Below are positions 25,308 to 33,043 of a stretch of DNA of 43,420 bases, piece by piece (the first letter of the stretch is position 1; each line of letters starts with the position of its first letter). A program made the translations under genes and the position numbers. The stretch comes from JANNOG01 sp031398915 (GTDB lineage Bacteria > Actinomycetota > Actinomycetes > Actinomycetales > JBBAYJ01), in NCBI GenBank assembly GCA_031398915.1, contig JANNOG010000001.1, positions 1 through 43,420 on the forward strand. The letters are read 5' to 3'. The notes below the pieces were generated by a model. The model did no database searches. It worked only from the letters and a program-made list of their open reading frames with translations, and had not been told where the DNA came from.

Positions 25308-26249
25308 GTGGAAGACGAAGCAGCCGCCCCACAGGTCTGGGTCGCACTGATCGCCAACCCGATCAAGGTCGGAAAGGCCATGGAGCAGATCGAAACCTGG
25401 CTGAACGACGCCGGTGAGCAGTCCGGGTGGGCGCCGCATCGGGTGTTCGAGACCACAGTCGAGGATTCGGGTGTCGGCCAGGCGCACGCTGCTCTCGAAC
25501 AGGGCGCGACCTTGGTCATCGCCGCCGGAGGTGACGGGACGGTGCGCGCCGTCGCCGGTGTGTTGGCCGGAACCGACGTCCCGCTGGGTCTGCTGCCCAT
25601 GGGGACCGGCAACCTTCTGGCCCGCAACCTGTCGATACCGCTCAACGACGTCGCCGGGGCACTCGAGGTTGCGGTATCCGGGCAGACGGTGCCGATCGAC
25701 GTCGCCCGGTTGCGCGGTGTCCGTCATGGCGGCGAGGTGATCGAAGAGGCGTCGGTGGTGATGCTCGGCCTCGGGTTCGACGCCGAGGTCGTAGCCGGCG
25801 CCGACGACACCATGAAGCGGCGGTTCGGTTGGGGCGCGTATGTCGCCACCGGTCTGCCCCGACTGGCGGGTAAGCGGTTGCCCATCCGGATCTGGCTGGA
25901 TGATCGGCCGCCGGTGCGGCGTGAGGTGCGCACCGTGATCGTCGCCTCGTGCGGCACCCTGACCGGCGGTGTGGTGCTGCTCCCGACCGCCGCCTACGAC
26001 GACGGTCGCCTCGATGTGTTGACGGTGGCACCCAAGGGCATCGCCGGGTGGCTGTCCATCCTCGGGTGGGTGCTGTCCGGATCTCGCAAGAACCACGGTC
26101 TGGTTCGCCATGCCGTGGTCCGTCACGTGCGGATCCAGACTCCCCGCCCGGCCCCGGCCCAGGTCGACGGCGATCCCATCGGCGACGTGATGAGACTGGA
26201 CGTGTCAGTCGAGGAGCGGTCTCTGCTGGTCAGGGCACCTCAGGCCTAG
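25308..26249 (+). CDS. Diacylglycerol/lipid kinase family protein
   Basis: A 313-residue member of the DAGK catalytic (DgkB/YegS/sphingosine kinase-like) family. The nucleotide-binding motif GGDGT is at 74-78 and GTGN at 99-102; the C-terminal beta-sandwich shows VMLGLGFDAEVV and YDDGRLDVLTV. These enzymes phosphorylate diacylglycerol or related lipids at the membrane. The GTG start follows a TANNNT element at leaderless spacing. The stop overlaps the convergent decarboxylase stop by 4 nt. Confidence 0.9.
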   Translation: MEDEAAAPQVWVALIANPIKVGKAMEQIETWLNDAGEQSGWAPHRVFETTVEDSGVGQAHAALEQGATLVIAAGGDGTVRAVAGVLAGTDVPLGLLPMGTGNLLARNLSIPLNDVAGALEVAVSGQTVPIDVARLRGVRHGGEVIEEASVVMLGLGFDAEVVAGADDTMKRRFGWGAYVATGLPRLAGKRLPIRIWLDDRPPVRREVRTVIVASCGTLTGGVVLLPTAAYDDGRLDVLTVAPKGIAGWLSILGWVLSGSRKNHGLVRHAVVRHVRIQTPRPAPAQVDGDPIGDVMRLDVSVEERSLLVRAPQA

Positions 26250-27661
26250 GCGAGGCGAGCCAGTACCTCCTCGACCATCTCGTCCGTGGTCCCGGGGTGC
26301 AGGAACGAGAACCGACCGACCGTCTCGCCCTCCCACGCACTGGGGGTGACGAGGGCGACCTGATCGCGCAACAGGTCGTCCTGCAGCCGCTGGTAGTCAT
26401 CTGGGCCCCAGCCGGGCCGCCGCCACAGCACGATGGACAGTGAGGCGGGACGGACCAGTTCGGCGTACGGCAGAGCCGAGATGCGCTGGGCGGTGCGCGT
26501 CGCCAAGTCGATGGACGCCTGGACGGCGTCGCGATAGGCCTGCACCCCGTAGACCGCGAGCGAGAACCACAGCGGCAGCCCGCGCGCGCGCCTCGACAGG
26601 TGATAGGCGAGGTCACTGGGATTGCGCGTCGGCGTGTCGGCGGTGTGCAGGACATCGAGGTACGAGGCGTCCTGAGTCAGCACACCCTGAGCGATCGCCG
26701 GTGAGCGCCATAACAGTGCCGCACAGTCGAAGGGTGCGAACCACCATTTGTGAGGATCGGTGACGATCGAGTCGGCACGGCCGATTCCGTCGAACCGGTG
26801 CCCGTCGGTGGCCGACAACACGGCGGCACCACCGTAGGCGGCATCGACGTGGAACCACAGATCACGTTCGGCGCAGACGTCGGCCACCCCGCTCAGGTCG
26901 TCCACGATGCCGGCGTTGGTCGTGCCGGCCGTGGCCACGACCGCGACGACGGGGGCGACGCTGCCCGCCGGGTCGTCGGCATGGCGGGCGTCGTCGGCGG
27001 CGAGTGCGGCGCGCAGCGCGGTTCCGGTGAGTCGAAAGTCCTCGGTCGGCACCAGCAGAGGTTCGATGTCCAGCACCATGAGGGCCTTGCCGACTGACGA
27101 GTGCGCCTGCTCGCTGATCGCGACGCGGACCGGGAATCGCGTGCCGCCGGCCCGGTTGCGGGCGTGCTCACGTGCCACGACGAGCCCGTTGAGGTTGCCG
27201 GCGGACCCTCCCGAGACGAAGGTTCCACCAGCGCCGGTCGGCATCTCGAAGAGGTCCGCGATCCACTGCAACGCCTGGTTCTCGGCCGCGACGGCGCCCG
27301 AGGATTCCAACCACGACGACGCGGCCATGGTCGATGCCGACACCACCGCGTCGAACACCAGCGACGCCTTGGTCGGCGCGGAGGGGATGAACGCCAGGAA
27401 TCGCGGCGAGTCGGCCGAGATCACGGCGGGTGCGATGTGGTCGACGAACAACGCGAGGACGTCTTCGACCGGCCGGGGGTGATCGGTGATGAGCCCAGCG
27501 AGCAACGCGTCGAGGACGTCGGGCTCGGCGGTGTGGTCCAGCTCGATCTCGGGCGTGAGCAGCCGCTGCCGCAGATAGTCGAGGACGGCGTCCACGAGGT
27601 GAGCGTCGGGGGTGTGCATGAGCGCCGGGTTGGACACCTGGGCGGGGGTGATGACGGACAT
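26246..27661 (-). CDS. Group II PLP-dependent amino acid decarboxylase
   Basis: A 471-residue fold-type I decarboxylase of the group II family (aromatic amino acid, glutamate, diaminobutyrate decarboxylases). PLP lysine is K305 in TDPHKWW, the pyridine-nitrogen Asp is D273 in HVDAAYGG and the ring-stacking His is H187 in SEQAHSS. The FIPSAPTKASLVFD and SGGSAGNLNGL segments match the family. GGAGA lies 8 nt before the ATG. The gene follows an agmatinase-family gene in the same direction (118-nt gap), which hints at an amine or guanidino-compound pathway, but substrate cannot be read from these motifs. Confidence 0.88.
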   Translation of the reverse strand: MSVITPAQVSNPALMHTPDAHLVDAVLDYLRQRLLTPEIELDHTAEPDVLDALLAGLITDHPRPVEDVLALFVDHIAPAVISADSPRFLAFIPSAPTKASLVFDAVVSASTMAASSWLESSGAVAAENQALQWIADLFEMPTGAGGTFVSGGSAGNLNGLVVAREHARNRAGGTRFPVRVAISEQAHSSVGKALMVLDIEPLLVPTEDFRLTGTALRAALAADDARHADDPAGSVAPVVAVVATAGTTNAGIVDDLSGVADVCAERDLWFHVDAAYGGAAVLSATDGHRFDGIGRADSIVTDPHKWWFAPFDCAALLWRSPAIAQGVLTQDASYLDVLHTADTPTRNPSDLAYHLSRRARGLPLWFSLAVYGVQAYRDAVQASIDLATRTAQRISALPYAELVRPASLSIVLWRRPGWGPDDYQRLQDDLLRDQVALVTPSAWEGETVGRFSFLHPGTTDEMVEEVLARLA

Positions 27662-27779
27662 CGTCTGGTCTCCGTTGGGTTCGGAGGAGGTGGCTGCAAT
27701 GCGCAGACCAGGCACCCCTATCGAAGCACGCGCCCGAATGGTCACCCGAGTAGGAGGACGGCCACGCCGTGAACCCTGG

Positions 27780-28754
27780 TCACGAACTGGTCCGGGCGGG
27801 AACGAGGAGGCCGAGGAGTTCGTAGGCGACGTTGGCCGCTGCGATCGTCGTCAGCTCGGCATGGTCGTAAGCCGGGGCAACCTCCACCACGTCGGCACCT
27901 ACCAGGTGCAGCCCGGCCAGGCCGCGCAGGATGAGTTGCAGTTCGCGCGTGGTCAGCCCACCGGGTTCTGGGGTGCCGGTGCCCGGGGCATGAGCCGGGT
28001 CCAGCACATCGATGTCGATGCTGACGTAGACGGGCCGCCCGCCGACGCGCTCGCGGACGCGATCGACGCATTCGTCGACCCCCCGGCGAGCCACATCGAC
28101 CGTGGAGACGACGGCGAATCCCAAGGCACGGTCCTCACTCAGGTCCCGGGCCGAATACAGCGGTCCCCGAATACCGACGTGTGCCGAACAATCCAGATCC
28201 AGCAGCCCCTCCTCGACCGCCCGCCGAAAGGGTGTGCCGTGGGTGAACGGGGCACCGAAATACGTATCCCAGGTATCCAGATGGGCATCGAAATGAACGA
28301 GCGCGACGGGGCCGTGCCGCTCGGCCATGACACGCAGCAGCGGCAGGGCGATCGTGTGGTCACCACCGATCGTGATCAGAGAGTCTGCCCGGTCCAGCAC
28401 GATTCGGGCCGCTGCCTCGACGTCGGCGATGGCTGCCAGGATGTCGAACGGGTTGGCGCGTGCGTCGCCGGCGTCGACGACCTGATGCGCGTCCCAGGGG
28501 TGAACGTCCAGGTAGGGGTGATACGGCCGCAGCAACTTCGAACCCGCCCGAATGCCGGCCGGCCCGAAGCGGGCACCGGGTCGGTAGGACACACCCGAGT
28601 CGAACGGGACCCCCAGCAGGGCGACGCCCACCCGGTCGGCCGCGTCGACCTGGTCGAGGCGCGGCAGGCGGGCGAAGGTTTCGGGGCCTGCGAAGCGGGG
28701 CACCTCGAACCCATGGGGCGGACCCAGCGGGGTTACTCCGTCGACGCGAGCCAT
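27780..28754 (-). CDS. speB: Agmatinase/ureohydrolase family protein
   Basis: A 325-residue manganese ureohydrolase. All metal ligands are visible: H133 (GGDHT), D156/H158/D160 (DAHLD) and D247/D249 (SIDIDVLDPAHAPG). The start region GVPFDSGVSYRPGARFGP is typical of the agmatinase branch. Agmatinase gives putrescine and urea; guanidinobutyrase and guanidinopropionase share the same motifs, so the guanidino substrate is uncertain and the symbol is provisional. The ATG follows TATGTT at leaderless spacing. The PLP decarboxylase lies downstream. Confidence 0.85.
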   Translation of the reverse strand: MARVDGVTPLGPPHGFEVPRFAGPETFARLPRLDQVDAADRVGVALLGVPFDSGVSYRPGARFGPAGIRAGSKLLRPYHPYLDVHPWDAHQVVDAGDARANPFDILAAIADVEAAARIVLDRADSLITIGGDHTIALPLLRVMAERHGPVALVHFDAHLDTWDTYFGAPFTHGTPFRRAVEEGLLDLDCSAHVGIRGPLYSARDLSEDRALGFAVVSTVDVARRGVDECVDRVRERVGGRPVYVSIDIDVLDPAHAPGTGTPEPGGLTTRELQLILRGLAGLHLVGADVVEVAPAYDHAELTTIAAANVAYELLGLLVPARTSS

Positions 28755-28760
28755 GTGCAG

Positions 28761-28766
28761 AACATA
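28761..28766 (-). promoter_or_regulatory. Leaderless-type -10 element for the ureohydrolase
   Basis: On the minus strand TATGTT (28766-28761) fits TANNNT and is followed by 6 nt and the ATG, so the transcript is probably leaderless. Confidence 0.42.
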
Positions 28767-28797
28767 GTCCCGATGCCGGACTCACAGAATACCGAGT

Positions 28798-28837
28798 TCC
28801 GCATCTCGATCTTGAGTGCAGAATTCTGACATGCGGA
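28798..28837. promoter_or_regulatory. Nested dyad in the divergent speB/envelope-gene gap
   Basis: TCCGCAT (28798-28804) and ATGCGGA (28831-28837) form an inverted repeat that encloses the perfect palindrome CAGAATTCTG (28819-28828). The site is AT-rich against its surroundings and could be a regulator binding site for either divergent gene. Function inferred only from symmetry and position. Confidence 0.35.
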
Positions 28838-28901
28838 GTCCACGGCGAGAGCGCATGGTGTTAGTCGTGACACCCGATTACTCGCATCGAAGGAGATCAT
28901 C

Positions 28902-29420
28902 ATGACCGACTCCCTGACCCAGGCGAGGTCGTCGGCCACACGTGCTGTCGAGAACGCCGCTGCCTCTGGCACCGACTCGGCTGCGGCGCGGATCAACACC
29001 ACCGCCGACGACGTACGCAACGTCAGCACGTCGCTGTCCGATCAAGGCATGGACACCGCCGCACAATTGGCGACTCGCGCCGCCGACCTGACCCAGCGCG
29101 CTGCGGACTACCTGCGCGATTCGACCCCGCAGCAGATCCTCGAAGACGTCGAAGACATGGGACGGCGCCAGCCGTGGGCCATGCTGGTCGGCGGCTTGGT
29201 CGTGGGCTTCGCCGCGTCGCGATTCGTCCGTGCGTCCACCGCGCATCGAGGCACCCCGGCACCCGCTCGCCTGGCCGACTCGAGCCCGGCCGCGGACTAC
29301 CACGAACCGATGGCCCCCGCTCAGGCCGACGACGGCTTGGCGTGGGGTCCTGGATACGACGCGCCGGCTCCCCAGGTGCCGCCGTCGTACATCCAGCCCG
29401 ACACCCATGTCCAGCGCTGA
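28902..29420 (+). CDS. Membrane-anchored helical stress-type protein
   Basis: A 172-residue protein with an Ala/Asp-rich helical N-terminal region (~1-85), a single Gly-rich transmembrane helix (MLVGGLVVGFAASRFV, ~93-108) and a Pro/Ala-rich tail ending in a tyrosine-containing segment. This layout resembles the ElaB/YqjD/DUF883 kind of tail-anchored proteins, but I do not assign it firmly. AAGGAG lies before the ATG. It overlaps the holin-X-type gene by 14 nt and forms a three-gene operon of envelope proteins often induced by general stress in actinomycetes. Confidence 0.8.
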   Translation: MTDSLTQARSSATRAVENAAASGTDSAAARINTTADDVRNVSTSLSDQGMDTAAQLATRAADLTQRAADYLRDSTPQQILEDVEDMGRRQPWAMLVGGLVVGFAASRFVRASTAHRGTPAPARLADSSPAADYHEPMAPAQADDGLAWGPGYDAPAPQVPPSYIQPDTHVQR

Positions 29421-29865
29421 ACCGCAGGTGCACCACGCCGGCCAGGAACAGCTGAGGGACGAGTCTGTCGGCCAGCTCCTGGGGGACTTGTCCAGGGACA
29501 TGTCCACGCTGGTGCGCCAGGAGATTCAGCTGGCTCGGGTAGAGCTGTCCGGAAAGGCTGCTGAGCTCGGTCGTCCGATCGGCATGATCGCGGGCGCGGT
29601 CCTGGCCGGGTTGCTGACGCTGGGCGCTCTCACCGCCTTCCTGATCATCCTGTTCGACCTGGGGATGCCTACCTGGGCTGCCGCGCTGGTGGTCACCCTG
29701 ATCTGGGCGATCGTGGCAGCAGCCCTCGCGTCAACCGGACGCGCCAGGCTCCGTGAATTCACTCCCACCCCCGAGCAGACCATCGACACCCTGAAGGAGG
29801 ACGTGCAATGGGCCAAGAACCTGACGACATCCGGCACGACATCGAAGAGACGCGGGCACGAATGA
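29407..29865 (+). CDS. Phage holin family (actinobacterial holin-X) membrane protein
   Basis: A 152-residue protein: a charged N-terminal helix (SVGQLLGDLSRDMSTLVRQE, ~20-40), two long transmembrane helices (~55-80 and ~85-107) and the typical C-terminal EDVQWAKN motif. Despite the family name these are chromosomal envelope proteins of unknown role, not prophage holins; no phage genes are nearby. The ATG at 29407 lies inside the previous gene and the last 58 nt overlap the DUF3618 gene. Confidence 0.85.
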   Translation: MSSAEPQVHHAGQEQLRDESVGQLLGDLSRDMSTLVRQEIQLARVELSGKAAELGRPIGMIAGAVLAGLLTLGALTAFLIILFDLGMPTWAAALVVTLIWAIVAAALASTGRARLREFTPTPEQTIDTLKEDVQWAKNLTTSGTTSKRRGHE

Positions 29866-30380
29866 CCGAGCGCGCCGATGCCCTGGCCTACAAGGCGGAC
29901 GTGCCGGCCCGGGCCAAGGACACGTTGTCCTCGGCCAAGGACCGGGTGGGCGAGGTGGCCGATCGACTGACCGGGCGCGCGGCGGACACGGCTGACCACG
30001 CCAGGGACAACGTCAGGCATGCGGCAGACTCTGCAGGCCACAGCGCCGCCGACTCGGCCAGGCGGGCCAAGGGCATCGCGCAGGACAATCCGATAGGACT
30101 CGCCATAGGTGCGGTCGCCGGTGGGTTCCTGCTCGGCCTGCTCGTGCCTGCCACCCGAATCGAGCGGGAACGCCTCGGTCCGGTGGCGGACGGCATCAAG
30201 GAGCGAGCCCTCACCGTTGGTCACGATGCTGTCGACCGCGGGCGAGTCGTCGCCGTCGATGCCCTCCACGCCGCCCAGGACACCGTTCGCGACGAGGGCC
30301 CCGAGGCCTTGGAAGCTGTCCGCCAGACCGCTGCTGATCAAGCCGATCAGCCGATGGACGGACGTCCGTCGCTGGTCTGA
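29808..30380 (+). CDS. DUF3618 protein
   Basis: A 190-residue protein with the DUF3618 N-terminus (IRHDIEETRARMTERADAL, ~8-26), a long Ala/Asp/Arg-rich helical region, a Gly-rich transmembrane helix (~100-118, IGAVAGGFLLGLLVP) and a C-terminal amphipathic helical part. AAGGAGG lies 7 nt before the ATG, which settles the start inside the upstream gene (58-nt overlap). Probable envelope-associated scaffold; biochemical role unknown. Confidence 0.88.
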   Translation: MGQEPDDIRHDIEETRARMTERADALAYKADVPARAKDTLSSAKDRVGEVADRLTGRAADTADHARDNVRHAADSAGHSAADSARRAKGIAQDNPIGLAIGAVAGGFLLGLLVPATRIERERLGPVADGIKERALTVGHDAVDRGRVVAVDALHAAQDTVRDEGPEALEAVRQTAADQADQPMDGRPSLV

Positions 30381-30449
30381 GATGGCGGCCTGCACCACGG
30401 CGGCGGGGCGGTGGGCGATTGCCGACCCCCCCGCCGTTCGTCGTCTCAG
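30377..30449. terminator. Bidirectional dyad between convergent genes
   Basis: Inner arms CGGCGGGG (30401-30408) and CCCCGCCG (30429-30436) are framed by outer arms CTGAGA (30377-30382) and TCTCAG (30444-30449). The structure spans the stop codons of both convergent genes and probably stops transcription from both sides. Confidence 0.45.
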
Positions 30450-30973
30450 TTGGGCGAGGGGGCAGGCAGCGACCAGACGAGGATGACGCCGACGACGTAG
30501 GCCAGCACCCCCAGCATCAGGGCATAGAACGCCGCCCGCTGGTAGAGAGCTGACATGCGCGCCTCCAGCAGGATGCTCGACACGTCGTCCTCGGCCGGTT
30601 GCTCGCCTTGAGGCCGCCAGAAGTCCTTGTTGCCCCCGTGTGCCGCCCGCAGGAACAGCACGAGGCTGAGCACCCCGAGGGCGAATCCACCGACGATGCA
30701 GACGATGACGATCGTCCGGTTCGGCTGGTCGAAGATGCGGATGGTCGAGGTCGAGTCGCGCAGCGACAGCCCCGCGGCCAGCAGGACGACCAGACCGGCA
30801 GCAGCGATGCGGTACTCCTGAGCGCGCTTGCGGACTGCATCGAGGCGAGCTTGCGCATCCGCGGCAGCTGACGGGTCGTTGGCCGAGGCCGACTGCCAAG
30901 CTGCCTCGATCGCGGCGACCGATGGGGGTTGCGGGACGAACGCCGGAGCGGGTGTCGTGGCCTGGTTGCTCAC
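30446..30973 (-). CDS. Small multi-pass membrane protein, unknown
   Basis: A 175-residue protein: a Pro/Ala-rich N-terminus (~1-50), a helical region with an Arg-rich segment, then three hydrophobic helices (~57-74, ~85-110 and ~148-170). No family recognised. The GTG start overlaps the acetyltransferase stop (GTGA), so they are translationally coupled. Confidence 0.75.
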   Translation of the reverse strand: MSNQATTPAPAFVPQPPSVAAIEAAWQSASANDPSAAADAQARLDAVRKRAQEYRIAAAGLVVLLAAGLSLRDSTSTIRIFDQPNRTIVIVCIVGGFALGVLSLVLFLRAAHGGNKDFWRPQGEQPAEDDVSSILLEARMSALYQRAAFYALMLGVLAYVVGVILVWSLPAPSPN

Positions 30974-31734
30974 GCGCGCAGTCTGCCCGGTTCGGCGCGT
31001 AGTTGGTGTAACCGTCTCGACTGCCGGCCATCGGAATCGAAGTTCGCAGCATCGAGCCAGGCCTCGAACCCCGCCCGAACCACCGGCCACTCTCTGTCGA
31101 TGATCGAGTACCAGGCCGTGTCGCGATTACGCCCCTTGACGACCGCCGCCTGACGAAAGGTCCCCTCGTAATGGAATCCGAGCCGTAGCGCGGTTGCTCG
31201 CGACGGTGCATTGAGTGCGTTGCATTTCCATTCATAACGGCGATATCCGAGGTCATCGAAGGCATGCCGCATCAGGAGATACTGCGCCTCCGTCGCGGCC
31301 GCGCGCCGTTGCAACAGTGGCGAGAAATGGACGTTCCCTACCTCGATCGAGCCCACATCCGGTTGGATTCGGAGGTAGGCCGCGACACCGACCGGCAGAC
31401 CTGCCGGATCGAGAACGACGTAGAACAACGAGTCCGCTGCCTCCGTCGCCACCGCCAACCACGCCCGGTACTCCTCGACTGTGTGGAGGGGTCCAAAGGG
31501 CAGATACGTCCACCCCTCGTCTGCGGCGTCCAATCGGTAGGCCGCGACCAGATCCGCGACGTGGACATCGGTCAACACCTCCAGACGGCAGTGATCACCG
31601 ATCAGTACCTGGCCCGGGGGAGCGGGTCGGGCCACCCATCCGGGAACGGGCTCGCCCAGCGGTTGGTACGACTCGGCCGATCGCGACGCACCCGTTGTCA
31701 CGGTTGGGACCTCTGGCGGCTCGTCGAGCGCCAT
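30970..31734 (-). CDS. GNAT-family N-acetyltransferase (RimJ/RimL-like)
   Basis: A 254-residue acetyltransferase. The acetyl-CoA-binding region is QRRAAATEAQYLLMRHAF (~150-167), followed by EWKCNALNAPSRATALRLGF and the closing RDTAWYSIID, as in RimJ/RimL-type enzymes that acetylate protein N-termini or small amines. The pyrophosphate loop reads QRRAAAT rather than the usual Q-R-x-G-x-G/A, a known variant in this branch. About 45 unstructured residues precede the domain. The ATG at 31734 overlaps the previous membrane gene by 37 nt. Confidence 0.85.
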   Translation of the reverse strand: MALDEPPEVPTVTTGASRSAESYQPLGEPVPGWVARPAPPGQVLIGDHCRLEVLTDVHVADLVAAYRLDAADEGWTYLPFGPLHTVEEYRAWLAVATEAADSLFYVVLDPAGLPVGVAAYLRIQPDVGSIEVGNVHFSPLLQRRAAATEAQYLLMRHAFDDLGYRRYEWKCNALNAPSRATALRLGFHYEGTFRQAAVVKGRNRDTAWYSIIDREWPVVRAGFEAWLDAANFDSDGRQSRRLHQLRAEPGRLRA

Positions 31735-32024
31735 CCGAACGCCGCCGCGACCAGCAGCCCGAAGCCCACCGTTCCCAACACCGACGAGATCGCGCCGGTC
31801 ACGCCGAATACGGCGATCGACTCGTCCGTGGTTGCCTCGCGAAAGATCGCCAGGCGGAGCCAGAGGGAGATCATGGGTGGCACGGCAATCAGAAAGCACC
31901 CCACTCCGGCGAGGATGGAGACCGCCGGATGACGCGGGCCGCGGATGACAGCGAGGGTGATGCCGAAGATGGCAATGCCGAGGCTCGGAAGCGTCGGGGC
32001 CAGGAACGCGAAGGCGTAATCCAC
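31698..32024 (-). CDS. Small membrane protein, unknown
   Basis: A 108-residue protein with three hydrophobic helices (~5-27, ~33-55 and ~72-97) and a basic C-terminus. No family recognised. Its 3' end overlaps the acetyltransferase gene by 37 nt, suggesting one transcript. Confidence 0.7.
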   Translation of the reverse strand: MDYAFAFLAPTLPSLGIAIFGITLAVIRGPRHPAVSILAGVGCFLIAVPPMISLWLRLAIFREATTDESIAVFGVTGAISSVLGTVGFGLLVAAAFGWRSTSRQRSQP

Positions 32025-32068
32025 GAGCGCACCCTACGGCCCGGTCCGCAGCGGCACCGACCCTCGCA

Positions 32069-32442
32069 TCACGCCGAATCCGGCGGGTCCAGAATCAACT
32101 CCATGAAGACGCTCTCGTCATCCGGAATGTAGGGCAGAAACGCCGCCACCTCGACGAAACCCTGGCTGCGGCAGAAACGGATCGCGGCGTGCTGGCGCAC
32201 ACCTGTCTCTAACCCGAGAGTGGTCGCGCCCTGTCGCGAGCCACGACGAATGTCACCCCGGCAGCCACCAGCTGATCCGCCGAATAGCCATGGGTGCTGG
32301 CAGCGCGATAGCCGGCGGTGGCCAACTCGGCCGTCAATTCGTCGATCAGGCTGAGCGAATCCGCAGTGTCGGGCGCCTCGACGGCAAGCACGATGCGCGC
32401 CGGTGTCACCACGGTCGACCAGAATGCCTCGGTGACCGTCAC
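32069..32442 (-). pseudogene. GNAT acetyltransferase remnant, internal deletion and frameshift
   Basis: Two frames each keep one end of a small GNAT enzyme. From the GTG at 32442 the N-terminal half reads IVLAVEAPDTADSLSLIDEL and LVAAGVTFVVARD, then stops at 32209. In a second frame ending at 32069 the C-terminal half reads TTLGLETGVRQHAAIRFCRS and VFMELIL. The middle, which should hold the acetyl-CoA loop, is missing. A deletion not divisible by three best explains this; it cannot be a working acetyltransferase. Confidence 0.8.
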
Positions 32443-33043
32443 TCATCTCGTCGTCGACTATGGCCAGGTCATCTGTACCGAGCAGCCCGTCCCTGACGTC
32501 GACGCCCTGGTAGCCGCGCTGCGGGCGGTGAACGGCGCGGACGAGACTCGCGCCCGCCTCCTCGACAGGTATTGGCAGTTCCGCCTGGCCTATGACCGCG
32601 GGGACCTCGGCGACCGCGAGTACTGGTCCCTGGTCACGGCGGCATCACCGACGCCGGAACAGGCCGACGAGCTGGTCCGACTGGATCTGGCCGGCTGGTC
32701 GCACCTGCGGCCCGAGAGCGTGGCCGCCCTGTCCGAGTTCGCTGGTCGCGGCGTCCCCATGGCGTTGCTGTCCAACACCTCCGAGCAGCACGCCGCCTGG
32801 ATGTCGGCGCAGCCGTGGGCGTCGTCGTTCGCGGTCCACGTATTCAGCTGTCGGCTTCGGGTCGTCAAGCCGGACGAGGCGATTTTCCGGCACACCGTGG
32901 CGGCTCTGGGTTGCGCGCCGAGTGACGCCGCCATGGTCGACGACCGTGCCGAGAACGTCGCCGGTGCCCGGGCTGTGGGCATGCTCGGCGTTCATTTCAC
33001 CGGACCGCAGGCGTGGGACGAGGTGCGTGCCCTGCTCCGCTGA
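32432..33043 (+). CDS. HAD-like hydrolase (haloacid dehalogenase/epoxide-hydrolase N-domain type)
   Basis: A ~203-residue HAD subfamily IA protein. Motif I is VVDYGQVI, where the second Asp is Gly as in DxG-type members; motif II is LLSNTS; the lysine is in RVVKPDEAIF; motif IV is MVDDRAENVAGA. The cap domain (~20-85) is helical. The start is uncertain: the GTG at 32432 best fits the domain start, but no clear ribosome site is seen. It overlaps the GNAT pseudogene 5' end on the other strand and pheA by 47 bp at the 3' end. Confidence 0.82.
   Translation: MTVTHLVVDYGQVICTEQPVPDVDALVAALRAVNGADETRARLLDRYWQFRLAYDRGDLGDREYWSLVTAASPTPEQADELVRLDLAGWSHLRPESVAALSEFAGRGVPMALLSNTSEQHAAWMSAQPWASSFAVHVFSCRLRVVKPDEAIFRHTVAALGCAPSDAAMVDDRAENVAGARAVGMLGVHFTGPQAWDEVRALLR

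Noticed and set aside
29407..29865. Prophage, because of the holin-family protein
   Set aside because: This family is chromosomal in actinomycetes; no integrase, capsid, tail or lysin gene is present.
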